Shown here: in pieces, positions 36,593 through 44,695 of the stretch
How positions within the stretch are numbered: position 1 is the first letter of the stretch
Layout: each line of letters begins with the position of its first letter
Source of the DNA: Sphingobacterium faecium
GTDB taxonomy: Bacteria > Bacteroidota > Bacteroidia > Sphingobacteriales > Sphingobacteriaceae
Direction: 5' to 3'
Assembly: GCF_003054045.1 (NCBI RefSeq)
Contig: NZ_QBKH01000006.1
Coordinates: forward strand, 124,001-188,000
Length of the DNA: 64,000 nt
Program-made: the position numbers and the translations under genes
Notes under the pieces: model-generated
Databases searched by the model: none
Told to the model about the DNA's origin: nothing
What the model saw: the letters and a program-made list of their open reading frames with translations, nothing else

Positions 36593-37825
36593 TTAGTATT
36601 GAATATTAATTTGAAGATATTTTTGTTGGAGTAATGTCATGTCTTCACTTATTTTTTTATCAATTATTTTTGCATAATGTTGAGTTTGTTTTAAAGATTT
36701 ATGTCCTAGCATTCTAGAAACGGTTTCTATTGGAATACCATTAGTCAATGTAACAGTGGTTGCAAATGTATGTCGTGCCATGTGAAAAGTTAGATTTTTT
36801 TTGATAGAACACAAATCTGCAATTTCTTTTAAATAAGCATTCATTTTTTGATTCGAGAAGCATGGAAATACTTTTTCATTAAACCGCCCCTCGTTGAATC
36901 CATCATATTTACTAATTAAAAATAAAGCTTGGGGAAGAAGTGGAATCTTTGTCAGGTTGTCTGTTTTCTTTCTTGTATAGGAAATCCAGGTTTGTTCGTC
37001 AACACCAGTAAAGAATTGTGAAGGGGTTAACCTGAAAACATCTATATAGGCCATACCTGTAAAGCAGGAGAAAATAAAAATATCTCTCACCAGAGAAAGG
37101 CGTTCTATAGAAAACTTTTTCTTTAATAAGATTTTCAATTCATCTTCGGTCAGGAATTCACGGATAACATCCTTTTTGACTAGTTTGAATTGACTAAAAG
37201 GATCTTTTTTAATCCATCCTAATTTAACACACTGTAACACAATCTTTTTAAAATTTCCAAGATATTTCGAAGCCGTGTTTTGACTACAGTTCCTAACAGT
37301 TTTTAGCCAAAAGTCATATTCCTTGATAAATTCATAATCTAGTTTTCTGAGCTCTAAATCCTCTACATTATATTTCCATTTGATGAATTCCCTGGTATGA
37401 GAAAGGCTGGTTTCATAACGCTGAATTGTTCCGGTAGCAAAATCTTTGCCCTCCAAACTTTTCATTTTATCATTTTCATTCTTGAATATCTCTAGTATAA
37501 ATTTTCTATCATCCGTTTTTCCAAACAGTAATTGGAATAAATTTTCTGTAGAAATATCTTCCCCAGATGTAATAAGTTCGCGCTTGACTTCATAGACTTT
37601 TGCAACTAAAGCATCCAAGTAATGATTGATTGTTTTACTATCCTCTTTATTGCCAATTGCCCGATTTGCGTTTTGATCCCATCGATCTTTAAACCAAGTT
37701 CTTTTCGTGGAGAATTCCTTAGCAATTCCATTAACGGTAATTCTTCCATACAATTTTCGTTTCAATCCATCACTGCTGTCTGTTTTCTTTAAAAAGAACA
37801 GCAATCCAAAGCTTTTTTCTAACAT
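36593..37825 (-). CDS. int: tyrosine recombinase, ICE integrase (IntDOT-like)
   Basis: Catalyses integration and excision of the element. 410 residues with an N-terminal arm-type DNA-binding region, a SAM-like core-binding domain (about 105-210) and a catalytic domain. The motif HMARH supplies H348, R351 and H352; LGHKSLKQTQHY supplies H375 and the nucleophile Y384; K287 is the beta-lysine. In the first box, where most relatives have Arg, it reads FTGMAYIDV, so the usual Arg I is absent, as in IntDOT. Gene is the last of the element, 408 bp from tRNA-Ser. Confidence 0.92.
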   Translation of the reverse strand: MLEKSFGLLFFLKKTDSSDGLKRKLYGRITVNGIAKEFSTKRTWFKDRWDQNANRAIGNKEDSKTINHYLDALVAKVYEVKRELITSGEDISTENLFQLLFGKTDDRKFILEIFKNENDKMKSLEGKDFATGTIQRYETSLSHTREFIKWKYNVEDLELRKLDYEFIKEYDFWLKTVRNCSQNTASKYLGNFKKIVLQCVKLGWIKKDPFSQFKLVKKDVIREFLTEDELKILLKKKFSIERLSLVRDIFIFSCFTGMAYIDVFRLTPSQFFTGVDEQTWISYTRKKTDNLTKIPLLPQALFLISKYDGFNEGRFNEKVFPCFSNQKMNAYLKEIADLCSIKKNLTFHMARHTFATTVTLTNGIPIETVSRMLGHKSLKQTQHYAKIIDKKISEDMTLLQQKYLQINIQY

Positions 37826-38030
37826 AACAAATAATGTTTATGGTTATACAAAGTTCGAATTGATGCACCTTTAATACAAGATGTAAAGCTATTTAACTAG
37901 TTGATTTACATTTACTTACGTTATTAAACGTGGCAGTTTTTAAGTCAATAATAAACTGCCACGATTGCGGCGTATTATTATTGAAGATTTTTGAAATTTT
38001 TGTTATTTGACTAAAATAAAAATGCCTGTA

Positions 38031-38053
38031 AATAGTGTATTTACAGGCATTTT
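38031..38053 (-). terminator. intrinsic terminator
   Basis: AATGCCTGTAAATA paired with TATTTACAGGCATT, flanked by A and T runs. Confidence 0.7.
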
Positions 38054-38084
38054 GTATTTAAGGAAAATCGTCAGAGCATGAAAA

Positions 38085-38113
38085 AGGCGATATTCTTTAT
38101 AGAATATCGCCTT
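38085..38113 (-). terminator. terminator downstream of the tRNA fragment
   Basis: AAGGCGATATTC paired with GAATATCGCCTT, followed on the minus strand by T residues. Located 3 bp past the tRNA 3'-end fragment, as if it once ended that tRNA gene. Confidence 0.75.
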
Positions 38114-38116
38114 TGA

Positions 38117-38139
38117 GCGGAGAGAGAGGGATTCGAACC
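38117..38139 (-). pseudogene. tRNA 3'-end fragment, possible attachment-site remnant
   Basis: A 23-nt segment reading, on the minus strand, as the T-loop and acceptor end of a tRNA, GGTTCGAATCCCTC then TCTCTCCGC. The 14-bp GAGGGATTCGAACC (38126-38139) also occurs in the intact tRNA-Ser at 38241-38254. No matching 5' half is present, so it cannot fold as a tRNA. It may descend from a different tRNA-Ser gene with a GGAGAGA acceptor arm. Confidence 0.65.
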
Positions 38140-38188
38140 TTATGGGTTAAAACCTCTTCCCGCGCGTATTCTATAGTGCTTAAAACAA

Positions 38189-38219
38189 AAATGCCACGAA
38201 TAAGGATTATTCGTGGCAT
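38189..38219 (-). terminator. terminator of tRNA-Ser
   Basis: AATGCCACGAATA... paired with ...ATTCGTGGCATT, downstream of the tRNA on the minus strand and followed by T-rich sequence. Confidence 0.75.
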
Positions 38220-38232
38220 TTATATCATTTAG

Positions 38233-38319
38233 CGGAAGAGGAGGGATTCGAACCCTCGGTACCGTTTCCAGTACGACAGTTTAGCAAACTGTTCCTTTCG
38301 GCCACTCAGGCACTCTTCC
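38233..38319 (-). tRNA. tRNA-Ser (anticodon GCT)
   Basis: 87 nt on the minus strand. Acceptor GGAAGAG pairs with CTCTTCC; the anticodon arm CAGTTTGCTAAACTG carries GCT; a long variable arm and the T-arm GAGGGTTCGAATCCCTC follow. CCA is not encoded directly. The long variable arm fixes the serine type. The 3' end points toward the ICE, so this is the likely integration target. Confidence 0.95.
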
Positions 38320-38450
38320 TCGTTTTGACATTGCAAACATAAGGCAATTATTTTATTCTGCAAAGTCTATTTTATAAAAAAATAAAAAAAAATCGTAAGG
38401 TTTTAGTAAGCGATTGTATGTCAATTTATTGCTTGTCCAATAAATTTCAC

Positions 38451-40565
38451 TTATTTTTTCTTACTGAGATCGTAATCAACCCTGACGTGATAAATACTCT
38501 TCAACATCGCCTTGAAAATGTTTGAAGACTCCGTGATTTCCTTCAATGTGATGTTACTATTTGCAAATTGATTCAATTTTAATTTGTGTTCAATGATCTT
38601 ATCGACAAGTGTATTGATCGACTCTTCTGTATGCTCTTTAAGGGCTCTAGATGCTGCTTCTACGGAATCGGCCATCATGAGTACTGCTGTTTCTTTGGAA
38701 TAAGGAATTGGCCCTGGATATTGATACAACGATTCGTCAACAAGTTTGTCCGGATTGTTCTTGATAAATAAATTGTAGAAGTAATCGACTTTTGTGGTAC
38801 CATGATGTGTCTTGATGAAATCGATAATCACATCTGGAAGTTGATTTCTCTTTGCTATTTCAACTCCTTTGATGACATGGGAAATAATAATTTGCGCACT
38901 CTGTTCTGGAGATAGCTCATCATGTGGATTCTTTTCTGTTTTTTGATTTTCGATAAAAAACTGTGGATTTGTTATTTTTCCGATATCATGATACAATGCT
39001 CCAGCGCGTACGAGTAGGGGATTTCCGCCTATTCTATAAATAGCAGCCTCTGCTAAATTTGCTACTTGAAGCGAATGCTGGAAAGTCCCTGGTGCTTTAA
39101 AGGATAGTTCTCTTAGTAGTTTGGAATTACTATTGGTAAGTTCCATGAGCGTTAAATCCGAAACAATGCCAAAGAGTTTTTCAAATGCGTATACCAATGG
39201 ATATGCCATTAAGGTAATCATGACACTGACAACAAAAGGTATGACGTCCATGATATTGATCGTACTCAGGGATCCATTTCGTGTCAGCAGAAGACCAAAA
39301 TAGGCAATGAGGTAAGTGGCGAGTATAATCGCAGATGAAATAAAGAATTGCTCTCTCTTGACTAAAGTTTTGATGCTATAGATCGCAACTATACCAGCCA
39401 TAAATTGTAAAAAAACAAATTCATATGAGTTGGGGACAAATAAAGCGGCTAGCAATACCATCAATAGATGGATATTTAAAGCTACTCGCGAGTCGAATAG
39501 AATCCGGATGATAATCGGGACGGAACAAAAGGGGATATAATATAAATTGGGAATCTTAATTTTAATCGCCCACGATAACGCAGCGAGCATCCCGATGATC
39601 ACAATCATGATAATCGAAAGTAGGCGATTGTTGTAGTAGATATCTTTTCTGAATAGATAGAGAAATACCAATAAGATGGATAATGCCAGAGAAATAATCA
39701 AAAACTGCCCTAAGGTAACATAGGTTTGATTACCTGATATTTTACCTTCGTCTTCGTAGATCTTACGAAGTGATTCTAACTTTTGATAGGTTTCATTGCT
39801 GATAATCTTATCCTTCTCGGCTATAAGTTCACCTTTTTGTACTACCCCCCGAGTAGAGGAAATATTAGCTAAAGCTGTTTGTTCTAGTCGTTCTGTTTGT
39901 TGATCGTTATAGACGTAATTGAGCGTAATGTAGTTTTTTAAGGTTTCCAATAGCCACTTTTTATAGACGATCTTGGACGAATTGTTGAGGACTGAATTTG
40001 CATATTCATAGGATGATTCTATGGTGTAACAGTCGGCGGTATTTTTTTGAGTGGCTACTTTGTCTTGGATCAGGGTAAAATTATACTGTTTTGCGGCGGG
40101 ACTTTTGTCGTCATTTCTATTTTGAAATCGATTATTTAGAGATAAGATACCACGATCGTAAAGATGTCCTAATATGGCATTCCCCACCAATCGATAATCT
40201 TGGATTTTTTGAGTTGTTGTATCCAATTTATTGGTTTGCCATTTTTCAGCTAGATCCGTTTCAAACTGATCAATCTGCTCTCTACTGATGGTGGGATTGA
40301 CATCATAAATAGGTTGAATGGTTTTGAGGATATTTTTTTTATCCTCATTTAATTCTTCTTGTGTTTTAAGAATAGCAAAATTATAGGGGGAAATCAAGTT
40401 TTCATGATCCCACACTTTTCCTTTCTGAAATTCGTAACGAAAGCGTGCTTGCTTTGGAAGGAATATACAAATAAGAATAATCGTCGCCAATATTAAACTG
40501 ATCTTACGAATGAGGTTAAGATTGTTGTCGGATTCGCGATTATATTTAATTTTTAATCTACTCAC
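38451..40565 (-). CDS. 7TM-HD family phosphohydrolase (PgpH-like)
   Basis: 704 residues. One N-terminal membrane anchor (about 19-36) is followed by an extracytoplasmic domain (about 40-280), seven membrane segments (about 283-460), and a cytoplasmic HD domain with H497 (TFQHSLQ), HD at 526-527 (LYHDIGK), and further His residues. Family members of this architecture degrade cyclic di-AMP (PgpH); activity here is inferred by homology. Divergently transcribed from rpe. First gene of the chromosomal flank. Confidence 0.88.
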   Translation of the reverse strand: MSRLKIKYNRESDNNLNLIRKISLILATIILICIFLPKQARFRYEFQKGKVWDHENLISPYNFAILKTQEELNEDKKNILKTIQPIYDVNPTISREQIDQFETDLAEKWQTNKLDTTTQKIQDYRLVGNAILGHLYDRGILSLNNRFQNRNDDKSPAAKQYNFTLIQDKVATQKNTADCYTIESSYEYANSVLNNSSKIVYKKWLLETLKNYITLNYVYNDQQTERLEQTALANISSTRGVVQKGELIAEKDKIISNETYQKLESLRKIYEDEGKISGNQTYVTLGQFLIISLALSILLVFLYLFRKDIYYNNRLLSIIMIVIIGMLAALSWAIKIKIPNLYYIPFCSVPIIIRILFDSRVALNIHLLMVLLAALFVPNSYEFVFLQFMAGIVAIYSIKTLVKREQFFISSAIILATYLIAYFGLLLTRNGSLSTINIMDVIPFVVSVMITLMAYPLVYAFEKLFGIVSDLTLMELTNSNSKLLRELSFKAPGTFQHSLQVANLAEAAIYRIGGNPLLVRAGALYHDIGKITNPQFFIENQKTEKNPHDELSPEQSAQIIISHVIKGVEIAKRNQLPDVIIDFIKTHHGTTKVDYFYNLFIKNNPDKLVDESLYQYPGPIPYSKETAVLMMADSVEAASRALKEHTEESINTLVDKIIEHKLKLNQFANSNITLKEITESSNIFKAMLKSIYHVRVDYDLSKKK

Positions 40566-40707
40566 GGAATTGAATTGTTGTTGGATAATAAAGAATTACT
40601 CAAGCAAATGTACTTAAAAATGTCCTATTATTAAGTTCTTTGTCAATAGGAACCAGGGTTATATTTAATTTTTTTGATTTAAATTAGAGGCTTCCGCAAG
40701 ACTTAAT

Positions 40708-40715
40708 TATCTTTG
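40708..40715 (+). promoter_or_regulatory. -7 box upstream of rpe
   Basis: TATCTTTG matches the Bacteroidota TAnnTTTG element, 20 bp before the rpe start codon. No clear -33 TTTG at the right distance was found. Confidence 0.45.
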
Positions 40716-40735
40716 TAAAAACAAATCAAAGACTC

Positions 40736-41416
40736 ATGTCAAGTAAAAAGCATCTTATTGCACCTTCAGTTTTGGCAGCGGATTTCGCTAAATTATACGA
40801 TGATATTATAATGGTAAACAATAGTGAGGCCGATTGGTTTCATATTGATATCATGGATGGCGTATTTGTGCCAAATATTTCTTTTGGTTTCCCTGTGATG
40901 CAAGCAATTGCAAAGCATGCGACAAAACCATTAGATGTACATCTCATGATTGTAGATCCAGATCGTTATTTACAATTGTGTAAGGATTCGGGAGCTGCGG
41001 TAATTACCGTACATTACGAAGCATGTACGCATTTACACCGTACGTTAGCAGCGATTAAAGAGTTGGGTTGTCAAGCAGGGGTTGCCTTAAATCCACATAC
41101 TCCAGTTTCTTTATTGGCAGATGTTATCGCTGACTTAGATTTGGTATGCTTGATGTCTGTTAATCCTGGTTTTGGAGGGCAGAAATTTATTCAAAATACT
41201 TACAGTAAAGTTAAACAATTGCGTGCTATGGCTGCAGGTGTAAATGATGGATTGTTAATCGAAATCGATGGCGGGGTAGGTGTAGCTAATGCAGGAGCAT
41301 TGCTTCAGGCTGGTGCTGATGTCCTAGTTGCTGGTAGCTCAGTATTTGCAGCGGCTGATCCAACTCAGTCCATAGCAGACTTAAAAGCAGTTGATATTCA
41401 GTTGCAAAATATTTAA
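40736..41416 (+). CDS. rpe: ribulose-phosphate 3-epimerase
   Basis: Interconverts ribulose 5-phosphate and xylulose 5-phosphate in the pentose phosphate pathway. 226 residues. Typical TIM-barrel motifs: APSVLAADF, WFHIDIMDGVFVPN, LDVHLMI, VNPGFGGQKF and EIDGGV. Complete and of normal length. A strong terminator follows at 41430-41475. Confidence 0.97.
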   Translation: MSSKKHLIAPSVLAADFAKLYDDIIMVNNSEADWFHIDIMDGVFVPNISFGFPVMQAIAKHATKPLDVHLMIVDPDRYLQLCKDSGAAVITVHYEACTHLHRTLAAIKELGCQAGVALNPHTPVSLLADVIADLDLVCLMSVNPGFGGQKFIQNTYSKVKQLRAMAAGVNDGLLIEIDGGVGVANAGALLQAGADVLVAGSSVFAAADPTQSIADLKAVDIQLQNI

Positions 41417-41874
41417 TCAAAATAAAAGGATATAGAAAAGGGGGAAATCAGACATGACTTCCCCCTTTTCTATATTCGTAGCTCAGATCATATTTAATAT
41501 CAGCGTCAAAATTTATTAATAATACGGAGTACTAATTTTAGAAAATTAAAGTGTAAATGATTGTTTTTTAACTCTTTATTTTACTTTTTTGATGTAAAAT
41601 AATTCTTGTTTAGAATATTTCCAAATTGAGGGAATAAATATCAATGATAGCTATTAACCACTGATTTTTAGTATTTTTGTGCTCACATTTCAGCATTGAT
41701 TTTATTGAAAATAGATCTTTAAAATCAATACGGTATGAAGCTCAATGAAGTGTCACGGTATCCACGCATAACCTGATATTTTTTTAGCTTAATGTATTAA
41801 ACTTGTGGCTGTATTGGAAAACTGCATTGTGTATTTTTTTGAACAGCCTTTAACATATAAAAGATTTATAAACT
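41417..41874. other. intergenic region between rpe and acnB
   Basis: Contains the rpe terminator, then AT-rich sequence. TATTTTTG at 41672-41679 fits a -7 box and would give acnB an untranslated leader of about 190 nt. No gene is seen. Confidence 0.55.
41430..41475 (+). terminator. rpe terminator
   Basis: Perfect 17-bp stem (41430-41446 with 41459-41475), 12-nt loop, with a G/C-rich core and A/T ends. Confidence 0.88.
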
Positions 41875-44637
41875 ATGAGTATTTACAACGATTACGTACA
41901 AGAGGTTGTAGAACGAAAAGGTCAAGGATTAAATCCTAAACCAATTGATGGAGCAGAATTATTAAGTGAAGTTATTGCTCAAATTAAAGATTTAAATAAC
42001 GAAAATAGAGCTGATTCTCTAAACTTGTTTATTTACAATACCCTGTCTGGTACAACGAGTGCAGCGGGTGTAAAAGCAATATTTTTAAAAGAAATTATTC
42101 TAGGAAAAGAGGTCGTCGCAGAAATTACGCCAACTTTTGCATTTGAGTTATTGTCTCATATGAAAGGTGGTCCTTCTATCGAAGTACTTTTAGACCTAGC
42201 ATTAGGTGATGATGCGGCTATTGCGAAGCAAGCTGCTGAAGTGCTTAAAACACAAGTTTTCCTTTATGAGGCGGATACGACTCGTTTAAAAAATGCCTAT
42301 ACTAACGGGAATGTCATCGCAAAAGAAATTCTAGAGAGTTATGCTCAAGCTGAATTTTTCACAAAATTGCCTGAATTGCCAGAAGAAATAAAAGTGGTTA
42401 CTTTTATCGCTGGTGAAGGTGATATTTCTACGGATCTATTATCTCCAGGTAACCAAGCGCACTCGCGCTCGGATCGTGAGCTACATGGTCAATGTATGAT
42501 CACTCCAGAGGCTCAGCAACAGATTAAAGCTTTACAAGCACAGCATCCAGACGCTAGTGTGATGTTAATTGCTGAAAAAGGTACCATGGGAGTAGGGTCT
42601 TCTAGAATGTCAGGTGTAAATAATGTGGCATTATGGACTGGTAAACAAGCTAGCCCTTATATTCCATTTGTTAATATTGCTCCAATTGTAGGGGGTACTA
42701 ATGGTATTTCTCCAATTTTCTTGACTACAGTAGATGTAACAGGTGGTATTGGAATTGATCTTCAAAACTGGAAGAAAAAAGTCGATGCAAATGGTGAGGT
42801 TATTCGTAATGAAAATAATGAGCCCATTTTAGAGCAAGTGTATTCAGTGGCTACAGGTACTGTTCTTACAATCAATACTATAACTGAAAAATTATATCAT
42901 GGAGATCAAGAGTTAATCGACATTTCTAAATCTCTTACTCCTCAGAAAAGAGAATTTATAAAAGCAGGTGGTTCTTATGCTATTGTATTTGGCAAGAAAA
43001 TCCAAACATTTGCGGCTGGGGTATTAGGTATTGAAATCCCGAAGGTATTTGCTCCTTCTAAAGAGATTTCTATTGAAAACCAAGGCTTAACTGCAGTCGA
43101 GAAAATCTTCAATAAAAATGCTGTAGGTACAACTCCAGGAAAAGTATTACATGCTGGTTCTGATGTTCGTGTTAAAGTGAATATTGTAGGTTCTCAAGAT
43201 ACGACAGGTTTAATGACCGCTCAAGAGTTAGAAGCGATGGCCGCAAAAGTCATTTCTCCAACGGTAGACGGTGCTTATCAATCTGGATGTCACACCGCAT
43301 CTGTATGGGATAAAAAAGCGCAAGCTAATATTCCTAAATTGATGAAGTTTATGAATGACTTCGGATTGATTACAGCGCGTGATCCAAAAGGGGAATACCA
43401 TGCTATGACTGATGTTATTCACAAGGTATTAAATGATATTACGATTGATGAATGGGCGATTATCATTGGTGGTGATTCGCATACGCGTATGTCCAAAGGT
43501 GTAGCTTTTGGAGCTGATTCGGGAACTGTTGCCTTGGCATTAGCTACTGGTGAAGCCTCCATGCCGATTCCAGAGTCTGTTAAAGTAACATTCAAAGGAA
43601 GTATGAAGCAACATATGGATTTCCGTGATGTGGTTCATGCGACACAATCTCAGATGTTACAGCAATTTGGTGGAGAGAATGTATTCCAAGGTAGAATCAT
43701 CGAGGTTCATATCGGAACACTTCTTGCCGATCAAGCGTTTACATTTACAGATTGGACTGCAGAAATGAAAGCAAAAGCTTCGATCTGTATTTCCCAAGAT
43801 GAGACGCTAATTCAATCTTTAGAAATTGCTAAGAGCCGTATCCAGATCATGATCGATAAGGGTATGGAAAATAAAAATCAAGTATTACAAGGATTAATCG
43901 ATAAAGCTAACAAACGTATCGAGGAAATTAAGACAGGTGAAAAACCTGCTTTAACTCCAGATGCAAATGCTAAATATTATGCTGAAGTGGTGATCGATCT
44001 TGATATTATTGATGAACCGATGATTGCTGATCCTGATGTCAACAATGTGGACGTCTCAAAACGTTATACGCATGATGCCATTCGAGAGCTTTCTTACTAT
44101 GGCGGTGACAAAAAAGTTGACTTAGGTTTCGTAGGTTCTTGTATGGTACATAAAGACGATTTAAAAATCGTTTCTCAAATGCTGAAGAACGTAGAGAAAC
44201 AACTTGGTGTTGTTAAATTTAATGCACCATTGGTTGTAGCTGCACCTACTTACAACATCATTGATGAATTGAAAGCTGAAGGAGATTGGGAATATTTACA
44301 GAAATATTCTGGTTTTGAATTCAGTGATATTTTACCAAAAAGTACAGCACGTACAGAGTATGAAAATATCATGTATTTAGAGCGTCCAGGTTGTAACTTG
44401 TGTATGGGTAACCAAGAAAAAGCGGCAAAAGGGGATACCGTAATGGCTACTTCTACTCGTCTTTTCCAAGGTCGTGTAGTGGAAGATAGAGATGGTAAAA
44501 AAGGTGAATCTTTATTAGCCTCTACTCCAGTGGTTGTGCTTTCTGCTATCTTAGGTAGAATTCCAAACATGCAAGAGTATAAAGCTGCTGTTGAAGGTAT
44601 CAACTTAACAAAATTTTCGCCTATTTCGACAAAGTAA
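41875..44637 (+). CDS. acnB: aconitate hydratase B (bifunctional 2-methylisocitrate dehydratase type)
   Basis: Citrate-isocitrate isomerase of the TCA cycle, [4Fe-4S] enzyme. 920 residues, full AcnB length. The N-terminal HEAT-like domain is followed by the swivel and catalytic parts. Cluster motif CNLCMGNQ lies near the end, and SGCHTASVWD and GGDSHTRMSKG are also present. A second aconitase gene follows after 58 bp, likely in the same transcript. Confidence 0.96.
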   Translation: MSIYNDYVQEVVERKGQGLNPKPIDGAELLSEVIAQIKDLNNENRADSLNLFIYNTLSGTTSAAGVKAIFLKEIILGKEVVAEITPTFAFELLSHMKGGPSIEVLLDLALGDDAAIAKQAAEVLKTQVFLYEADTTRLKNAYTNGNVIAKEILESYAQAEFFTKLPELPEEIKVVTFIAGEGDISTDLLSPGNQAHSRSDRELHGQCMITPEAQQQIKALQAQHPDASVMLIAEKGTMGVGSSRMSGVNNVALWTGKQASPYIPFVNIAPIVGGTNGISPIFLTTVDVTGGIGIDLQNWKKKVDANGEVIRNENNEPILEQVYSVATGTVLTINTITEKLYHGDQELIDISKSLTPQKREFIKAGGSYAIVFGKKIQTFAAGVLGIEIPKVFAPSKEISIENQGLTAVEKIFNKNAVGTTPGKVLHAGSDVRVKVNIVGSQDTTGLMTAQELEAMAAKVISPTVDGAYQSGCHTASVWDKKAQANIPKLMKFMNDFGLITARDPKGEYHAMTDVIHKVLNDITIDEWAIIIGGDSHTRMSKGVAFGADSGTVALALATGEASMPIPESVKVTFKGSMKQHMDFRDVVHATQSQMLQQFGGENVFQGRIIEVHIGTLLADQAFTFTDWTAEMKAKASICISQDETLIQSLEIAKSRIQIMIDKGMENKNQVLQGLIDKANKRIEEIKTGEKPALTPDANAKYYAEVVIDLDIIDEPMIADPDVNNVDVSKRYTHDAIRELSYYGGDKKVDLGFVGSCMVHKDDLKIVSQMLKNVEKQLGVVKFNAPLVVAAPTYNIIDELKAEGDWEYLQKYSGFEFSDILPKSTARTEYENIMYLERPGCNLCMGNQEKAAKGDTVMATSTRLFQGRVVEDRDGKKGESLLASTPVVVLSAILGRIPNMQEYKAAVEGINLTKFSPISTK

Positions 44638-44695
44638 AAACTAATACTGGAGTTTGAGTAAATAACTTATATAAGTATCATAAAATTAGAAATAT

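Larger units (their letters stand above)
37826..38232. other. right junction region of the ICE
   Basis: No gene. It holds four stem-loops: CGTGGCAGTTT/AAACTGCCACG (37929-37963, loop 13 nt), and three terminator-like hairpins at about 38031-38052, 38085-38113 and 38189-38219. The att site and the end of the ICE must lie in this stretch or at the 3' end of the tRNA. Confidence 0.55.

Noticed and set aside
38117..38200. A second complete tRNA gene
   Set aside because: Only 23 nt of the 3' end match a tRNA. No 5' acceptor, D arm or anticodon arm could be found.
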